From the NCBI GenBank assembly GCA_031119595.1, contig JAVHXX010000115.1, forward strand, positions 1-10,343: a stretch of 10,343 bases of DNA, in the 5' to 3' direction. A program made the translations under genes and the position numbers. Source of the DNA: Patulibacter sp. (GTDB taxonomy: Bacteria; Actinomycetota; Thermoleophilia; Solirubrobacterales; Solirubrobacteraceae). The stretch's first letter is position 1; every line of letters starts with the position of its first letter. Below the pieces are notes generated by a model. That model was not told where the DNA came from and did no database searches. It saw only the letters and a program-made list of their open reading frames with translations. Below, piece after piece: positions 7,211 through 10,343 of this stretch.

Positions 7211-7265
7211 GCTCGTGCCGGCGTTGGCGGCCCCACTGCTGGGAGTCGCCAACGCCGGCGCGAGC
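7211..7265 (-). terminator. 19-bp hairpin between two minus-strand genes
   Basis: GCTCGTGCCGGCGTTGGCG (7211-7229) and CGCCAACGCCGGCGCGAGC (7247-7265) pair over 19 positions with one T/C difference (a G-U wobble in one RNA strand). The 17-nt loop can form a further CCCA/TGGG stem. It lies between the helix-turn-helix gene, which ends at 7405, and the promoter of the 108-residue gene. A terminator is likely, but the length and symmetry are also compatible with a recombination or protein-binding site. Confidence 0.5.
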
Positions 7266-7308
7266 TACCCGGCGCCGCCCCTCCCCCAAGAGGCTCGTCC
7301 GCCAGGTC

Positions 7309-7419
7309 GTGGAGCCCGAAGGCTTCCACTACTTCTTTACTGGTCGCAGCCCGGTGTTTTGTGACGGCGACGGCCGCACGTGGCGCGAAGTCGCGCTGTC
7401 CCGATCACCGCTCCGGTAA
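7309..7419 (+). CDS. Possible tiny plus-strand ORF (doubtful)
   Basis: From GTG 7309 to TAA 7417-7419 the plus strand encodes 36 residues, EPEGFHYFFTGRSPVFCDGD followed by GRTWREVALSRSPLR. The composition, rich in aromatic residues, is less like a GC-driven shadow frame than its surroundings, and local codons such as TTT and ACT are unusual here. There is no good Shine-Dalgarno. Its last 15 nt overlap the end of the convergent helix-turn-helix gene. It may be a real small protein, the tail of a decayed gene, or chance. Confidence 0.22.
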   Translation: MEPEGFHYFFTGRSPVFCDGDGRTWREVALSRSPLR

Positions 7420-7893
7420 TGCGGCCGCGGCCTGGATTTCCGCGTTCAGCCAGCGGCCGGCGGTCACGGGCTCGGGGAACCCGTCGCGTTTGGTTCGGTT
7501 GCGCGCCGCTCGCTCGGTGATCCCCCACTCGGCCGCGAGTTCCGCGATCGTGGTCAGCCCGCCGGAGCGCTTGATCGCTTGCCACGCCTCCCGGTCGGCG
7601 TCGGCGTCGGCGACGCCGAGCTCCGGCATCGCCGAGCGAGGCCCGGGCTTTCCGGGGCGCGTCTTGTTGGCCTGGGTCCACTCGTCGACGTCGGCGGCTA
7701 GCCAGATCGCGCCGTAGCCGCCGCTGATCGGCTCGGCGAATCCCGCAGTCGGTGCGACGAGCTTCTGCACGCGCTGCTGGGTCAGGCCCCAGCGGGCCTG
7801 CAGGTCGGCGGCGGTTACGATCGCCTTGCGCTCGGCGAGCTGTTCCCACGCGGCTCGTGCCTGCGCCGCACCTGGTCGTCGTTTCGTGGTCAC
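7405..7893 (-). CDS. DNA-binding protein with two AlpA/excisionase-like helix-turn-helix units
   Basis: The product has 162 residues. Unit one (about 26-72) has TAADLQARWGLTQQRVQKLV, then GFAEPI and IWLAADVDEW; unit two (about 114-155) has TIAELAAEWGITERAARNRT, then GFPEPV and GRWLNAEIQA. Each unit therefore shows a helix-turn-helix followed by the 'GFPEP...W' wing found in AlpA-type and excisionase-type regulators of prophages and integrative elements. A Pro/Gly/Lys-rich linker (about 75-90) separates them. A tandem arrangement would let one chain read two half-sites. GTG 7893 was chosen because it begins the sensible sequence and lies 7 nt after a TACGAT -10-like box; upstream frame residues are Arg-rich. 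It is the last gene of the ardC block and could control that block or excision of the element. No direct evidence identifies its target. Confidence 0.82.
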   Translation of the reverse strand: MTTKRRPGAAQARAAWEQLAERKAIVTAADLQARWGLTQQRVQKLVAPTAGFAEPISGGYGAIWLAADVDEWTQANKTRPGKPGPRSAMPELGVADADADREAWQAIKRSGGLTTIAELAAEWGITERAARNRTKRDGFPEPVTAGRWLNAEIQAAAALPER

Positions 7894-7900
7894 CGCTCCG

Positions 7901-7906
7901 ATCGTA
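7901..7906 (-). promoter_or_regulatory. -10-like box for a leaderless message of the helix-turn-helix gene
   Basis: TACGAT (minus strand, 7906-7901) matches TANNNT and ends 7 nt before GTG 7893, the spacing expected if transcription starts at the start codon. A GGAG lies within the 7 nt but only 2 nt from the GTG, too close for ordinary ribosome binding. It implies that this regulator can be expressed separately from the upstream genes. Confidence 0.45.
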
Positions 7907-7934
7907 CGCCGCGGCGCCCGCGCGGCCGCGGCCG

Positions 7935-8153
7935 TCACGGCGAGCCGCCTTCGGCGTCCGGGGACCCGTCCGCGACGACCCGGGCGGGCACCTTGACCAG
8001 GCGCCCCGCGGCGGGATCGGTGATCAGGACGCTGTGCCCTCCCCCACTCTCGGCGTGCTTGTAGTTGCGGCCGGTGTGGTCCCACTCTCCGCGGGTCATC
8101 GTGACCGCGTGAGCGCGGCCGTCGGCTGCTCGATGCCATCGCATGACGGTCAC
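7935..8153 (-). CDS. 72-residue protein of unknown function, translationally coupled
   Basis: The chain (WHRAADGRAHAVTMTRGEWD near the start, then GGGHSVLITDPAAGRLVKVP) is small, soluble and probably beta-rich; no family is recognised. Its GTG start at 8153 overlaps the TGA of the 19-residue ORF as GTGA and lacks a Shine-Dalgarno of its own, so its translation probably depends on ribosomes finishing the short ORF. ATG 8144 is an in-frame alternative. It stands 41 nt before the helix-turn-helix gene and is at the end of the series of leader-controlled genes. Composition is like its neighbours. The coding call rests on gene order, coupling and plausible residue use. Confidence 0.6.
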   Translation of the reverse strand: MTVMRWHRAADGRAHAVTMTRGEWDHTGRNYKHAESGGGHSVLITDPAAGRLVKVPARVVADGSPDAEGGSP

Positions 8154-8209
8154 CGGGGCCCGGGCGCGCCGGTCGGCGCGCGATGGACGTGGATATTCTC
8201 GGCGTGCAT
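8150..8209 (-). CDS. 19-residue ORF behind the third leader copy
   Basis: ATG 8209 to TGA 8152-8150 encodes MHAENIHVHRAPTGAPGPR. It is preceded by the same leader and Shine-Dalgarno hairpin that precede ardC and the 100-residue gene, which is strong evidence that this ATG is used. Its stop overlaps the next GTG by the sequence GTGA. It may be a leader peptide whose translation gates the 72-residue gene, or a very small protein. There is no obvious run of one amino acid of the kind seen in attenuator peptides, although His occurs three times within eight residues. Confidence 0.55.
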   Translation of the reverse strand: MHAENIHVHRAPTGAPGPR

Positions 8210-8264
8210 CTCGGACCTTTCTCCGGAGTGCCAGACCCCCGGCCCTTGCAGGGGCGCGGGGGTC
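8210..8264 (-). promoter_or_regulatory. Two-hairpin leader, copy 3
   Basis: The large stem pairs 8264-8257 with 8241-8234 (GACCCCCG/CGGGGGTC) and 8255-8252 with 8245-8242 (GCCC/GGGC), with one bulged base at 8256 and the loop CUGCAA (8251-8246). Then the small stem CGGA/TCCG (8225-8222 and 8215-8212) presents GAAAGG in its loop, directly before ATG 8209. It begins about 18 nt after the stop of the 100-residue gene, so it can act as an intercistronic element. Confidence 0.65.
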
Positions 8265-8282
8265 ACTTGGTTTCGTGGGGTG

Positions 8283-8585
8283 TCAGCCCCGGGGGCTGCG
8301 CTTCGTCCTGAGCAGGTAGGCACCGACGGCCTTGAACGCAGCACCGAAGGCCGTCCCGGACGCCTGGCGGGCCGCGAGATCTCGGCGTGCTCCGCGGGCC
8401 GATGACGGGCTCGGTTTTTGGGCTGGCGAGGAGGAAGGCGCAGCAGCCGCGGCGGGCCGGGCAGGCGGCGGCGACGTGCGCCGCGCGGTGGGATGCGTGA
8501 GCGCGTGGCGCCTGGGTTCTGCGAGGGCGCGTAGGTGCGCCTCGAGCTTGTCGCGGAAGTCCCGCATGAGGGCGTTGTCGTGCAT
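8283..8585 (-). CDS. 100-residue basic protein with a disordered linker, unknown function
   Basis: ATG 8585 follows leader copy 2 with a well-placed AGAAAGG. The N-terminus (DNALMRDFRDKLEAHLRALAE) is an amphipathic helix, residues about 38-66 are Pro/Ala/Ser-rich and probably disordered, and the C-terminal third (RRDLAARQASGTAFGAAFKA, then LLRTKRSPRG) is helical and basic. The protein has a high Arg/Lys content, which would suit binding nucleic acid or an acidic partner. No family is recognised. It is the third gene in the ardC block, with the leader hairpin beginning 14 nt after the preceding stop. The strong leader and start make it more credible than composition alone would. Confidence 0.65.
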   Translation of the reverse strand: MHDNALMRDFRDKLEAHLRALAEPRRHALTHPTARRTSPPPARPAAAAAPSSSPAQKPSPSSARGARRDLAARQASGTAFGAAFKAVGAYLLRTKRSPRG

Positions 8586-8641
8586 TTCGGACCTTTCTCC
8601 GAAAGCGGTGCCCGGGGGCCGTTGCAGCGGCCCCCGGCACC
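8586..8641 (-). promoter_or_regulatory. Two-hairpin leader, copy 2
   Basis: The large stem pairs GGTGCC (8641-8636) and GGGGGCCG (8635-8628, reading as CGGCCCCC on plus) with 8621-8614 and 8612-8607, giving 14 pairs with one bulge at 8613 and the loop CUGCAA (8627-8622). Three bases later the stem TTCGGA/TCCGAA (8603-8598 and 8591-8586) holds GAAAGG in its loop, directly before ATG 8585. It starts 14 nt after the stop of the 188-residue gene. Confidence 0.7.
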
Positions 8642-8655
8642 TGGTGGTGGGCGTC

Positions 8656-9222
8656 TTAGAAGAGGCGCCCTTGGTTTGGAACGTGCGGGCCCGCCGCGAT
8701 CAGCCCCTGTAGCTGCGCGAGACCTTTCGCGATCTGCGTGCTCGCGCGATCGCGGCCCAGCACAGCCCCGCCGACCTCAGAGAACTCGCTGTAGCGCTGC
8801 GCCTCGGTGGCTTTGGCTGGGTCGCGGTACGCGGGGTGTGTGGGGTCGCCGAGCCTGCGGCAGTCGTTCTCGTAGCTGGAGAGGTACGACTGGATGCGCT
8901 GCCGGGCGGTGGTGATGTCGCGCTGGTGCGCGGCGTCGGGATCTTCGGCGCGCAGCTCGAGGACGTCGGCGATGAGCTTGGCAGCGGTCCACGTCTTGAC
9001 TGGTGCCTGGCCGAGCTGGTGGTAGCTGGCTCCGCTGGCGGTCATCTCGAACCAGCAGTCGCCGCGCATCCCGCGGCCGCTGTGTTCGGGGAGCTGCAGC
9101 GCCGGAGCGTCCTCGAGACGTCCGATCGCGATGCGATGGGCGAGCTGGCTTTCTGCTGAGAGCAGGCACGCCCGCAGGGCGGCCGCGTCGATCGCGGCCG
9201 CCGTGGTGGGTGCGGTGGTCAT
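8656..9222 (-). CDS. 188-residue unknown protein coupled to ardC
   Basis: The ATG at 9222 overlaps the ardC TGA as ATGA and follows GAGGTG by 7 nt, so the two proteins are probably made together. The N-terminus is Ala/Thr-rich and then helical (LRACLLSAESQLAHRIAIGRL); a middle part reads GDCWFEMTASGASYHQLGQA; a long helical region follows (ARQRIQSYLSSYENDCRRLG), and the chain ends in NQGRLF. There is no membrane segment, catalytic signature or metal site I can name. I do not recognise the family. Tight coupling to an antirestriction protein makes a role in establishing or protecting incoming element DNA a reasonable guess, and nothing stronger. The gene ends 14 nt before leader copy 2. Confidence 0.8.
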   Translation of the reverse strand: MTTAPTTAAAIDAAALRACLLSAESQLAHRIAIGRLEDAPALQLPEHSGRGMRGDCWFEMTASGASYHQLGQAPVKTWTAAKLIADVLELRAEDPDAAHQRDITTARQRIQSYLSSYENDCRRLGDPTHPAYRDPAKATEAQRYSEFSEVGGAVLGRDRASTQIAKGLAQLQGLIAAGPHVPNQGRLF

Positions 9223-10190
9223 CGGGCTTCACCTCGGATGAGGTCGACGGCCTTTTGGGCGTGCTGGGCGGCGGTGATGACCAGGCGGCTGTCGCCGCGC
9301 AGGCGCTCCAGCCATCCGGCGATGTAGCTCGCCGAGGACGCGGCGGGGATCTCGATGCCCGCGCGAGCGCAGAGCATGGCGCCGCCGACTTCGGCGGTCA
9401 GCTCTTCCCGGGCGTAGGCAGCGTGGTTGCGGTTCTCGATCGCCTCGGCGAGGTCGCGGCGGTTCAGGCGGCTGCTGTGCCCGGTGGAATGCGTCTGCTC
9501 GTGGAACGCGGTGAGATAGAACTCCCGCGGGTCGGTGAACCGGTCGCGCGTCGGGAGTCCCATCGCGTCGGTGCTCGGCTGGTAGTACGCGCGGTCCCCG
9601 TGCTCGCGGATGGTCGGGCCGTCGGGCATGCCGTAGAGCAGGCGCTCGGCGGCGTCGATCGCATCCCACTCCGCGCGCTGGTCCTCGTCGACCGCTGGGA
9701 GCTGCAGCGCCAGGCCGTCGCACTGCTCGACGTTGAAGACAGTGAACGCGCGCGGACCCATCGCGCGCAGGACAGCGCGCCCCTTCTCGTCGCGGCGAAC
9801 CTTCCTGCCCTCGGCAATCGCCTGAGCGGCTTCGCCGTCGCTGAGAACGCGGTCCCACTCCACCCAGCGCACGCACGGGGTGCCCTTCTCCCCTTTGCGC
9901 GGCGCACCGCTTGCGGCCTTGGCTTGGTTGAAGGTGAGCCAGTACGGCGAGGCGTGTCCGCCGATTATCGCGCCGAGCCAGAGCATCAGGACGTTCACGC
10001 CGCGGTACTCGTGCAGCGTCGTCGCGTTGGACGGCATCACCGGCGAGTCACGGATCCACGGGCAGCGCCACGGCACCACCCCGGCCTCAAGCGCCTCGAT
10101 GATGCGGTCGGTGACGACCTGGTTGGGGTCCACGCGCTCTTTCGTGACCTTGCTCTTCTTGGACGACTTCGGCGCGGCGGCTGAGGACAT
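9219..10190 (-). CDS. ardC: ArdC-type antirestriction protein
   Basis: The product has 323 residues, close to the usual ArdC length of about 300. A Lys-rich N-terminus (KSSKKSKVTKE) is followed by an ArdC-like N-terminal single-stranded-DNA-binding domain (about 20-115; IIEALEAGVVPWRCPW, then YRGVNVLMLWL and YWLTFNQAKAASG), and a C-terminal zincin-like metallopeptidase domain with HEQTH (230-234), a further His238 and a downstream Glu-rich helix (REELTAEVGG, 261-270). Known for the family: plasmid ArdC proteins bind single-stranded DNA and protect incoming plasmid DNA from restriction during conjugation; the role of the peptidase-like domain is less clear. It is the first gene of a minus-strand block with its own AT-rich promoter and leader copy 1, and it overlaps the next gene by 4 nt. 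The ATG at 10190 is fixed by the shared leader. Confidence 0.92.
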   Translation of the reverse strand: MSSAAAPKSSKKSKVTKERVDPNQVVTDRIIEALEAGVVPWRCPWIRDSPVMPSNATTLHEYRGVNVLMLWLGAIIGGHASPYWLTFNQAKAASGAPRKGEKGTPCVRWVEWDRVLSDGEAAQAIAEGRKVRRDEKGRAVLRAMGPRAFTVFNVEQCDGLALQLPAVDEDQRAEWDAIDAAERLLYGMPDGPTIREHGDRAYYQPSTDAMGLPTRDRFTDPREFYLTAFHEQTHSTGHSSRLNRRDLAEAIENRNHAAYAREELTAEVGGAMLCARAGIEIPAASSASYIAGWLERLRGDSRLVITAAQHAQKAVDLIRGEAR

Positions 10191-10246
10191 ATCGGACCTT
10201 TCTCCGAGTGCCGAACCGAGGGGCCGTTGCAGCGGCTCCAGGGCTC
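10191..10246 (-). promoter_or_regulatory. Two-hairpin leader, copy 1
   Basis: The large stem has GAGCC/GGTTC (10246-10242 with 10217-10213), GG/CC and GCCG/CGGC (10236-10233 with 10226-10223), interrupted by small internal loops, and closes on CUGCAA (10232-10227). Five bases later TCGGA/TCCGA (10207-10203 and 10196-10192) presents GAAAGG in its loop, directly before ATG 10190. It is the most irregular stem of the three, but its loop and Shine-Dalgarno hairpin are conserved. Confidence 0.6.
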
Positions 10247-10261
10247 TTGCTTACTCCTCTG

Positions 10262-10290
10262 ATTCTAATGCAGGACTTCCGCAAATACAA
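10262..10290 (-). promoter_or_regulatory. Putative promoter of the ardC block
   Basis: TTGTAT (10290-10285), a 17-bp spacer and TAGAAT (10267-10262) lie in an AT-rich stretch that contrasts sharply with the GC-rich genes. Transcription would begin near 10255, giving a leader of about 65 nt that contains the whole of leader copy 1. Confidence 0.55.
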
Positions 10291-10303
10291 TAGTTGGCAA
10301 TAG
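10288..10303. repeat. Helically phased CAATAG direct repeat over the -35 region
   Basis: CAATAG occurs at 10288-10293 and again at 10298-10303, exactly 10 bp apart, the first copy overlapping the -35 box of the ardC promoter. One-turn spacing on the promoter is typical of a regulator binding on one DNA face. Only two copies, each of six bases, so chance is possible. Confidence 0.35.
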
Positions 10304-10343
10304 GATTTTCCCGTGTTGATTTATTGTTTTCTGGGAAGTGATG

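Noticed and set aside
9003..10184. 393-codon plus-strand open frame opposite ardC
   Set aside because: It is antisense to a clear ArdC gene, is rich in Arg/Gly/Ala/Val without any domain, and exists because GC-rich coding DNA leaves the opposite strand open.
1..10343. CRISPR array, insertion sequence or toxin-antitoxin pair
   Set aside because: No regularly spaced identical repeats, no transposase and no recognisable toxin-antitoxin fold; the three repeated leaders are unevenly spaced and each precedes a start codon.

Overview
The window is high-GC DNA with actinobacterial features: GTG and TTG starts, TANNNT -10 boxes placed for leaderless transcription, and a perfect CGAAC-N4-GTTCG SOS box of the LexA type used by Gram-positive bacteria. 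My best guess is a Thermoleophilia/Solirubrobacterales-like actinobacterium. That placement is an inference; no rRNA, tRNA or other marker is present.

Left third (1-5202), chromosome-like. On the minus strand, a gene cut by the left edge encodes a membrane protein with about ten helices, then GGDEF and EAL domains (cyclic-di-GMP signalling). Upstream of it on the same strand lies an LtrA family membrane protein. Facing away is a soluble hybrid sensor histidine kinase (PAS, HisKA, HATPase, receiver). The LtrA/kinase gap holds a perfect 9-bp dyad whose two arms each overlap a -10-like TATTCT, with a TTGCG -35-like box on each outer side, so it looks like a pair of face-to-face promoters under one operator.

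Middle (5203-7404), sparse and compositionally different. It contains a strong hairpin after the kinase, about 800 bp with no convincing gene (possibly a broken helix-turn-helix gene), a small unknown gene whose ATG lies inside the SOS box, and a convergent small unknown gene on the minus strand. Between those two genes are two copies of a 153-bp-spaced repeat that share a stem with a compensatory base-pair change. A 19-bp hairpin lies at 7211-7265.

Right third (7405-10343), a mobile-element-like module on the minus strand. In transcription order it carries an ArdC-type antirestriction protein, a translationally coupled unknown protein, a small basic protein, a 19-residue ORF coupled to a 72-residue protein, and a DNA-binding protein with two AlpA/excisionase-like helix-turn-helix units. 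No integrase, relaxase or replication gene is in view, so the kind of element and its ends are unknown.

The most striking signal is a two-hairpin leader found three times in this module (before ardC, before the 100-residue gene and before the 19-residue ORF). Each copy has a large stem closed on a CUGCAA loop, with different but paired stem sequences, followed by a short hairpin that shows the Shine-Dalgarno sequence in its loop just before the ATG. I do not recognise it as a described RNA family.
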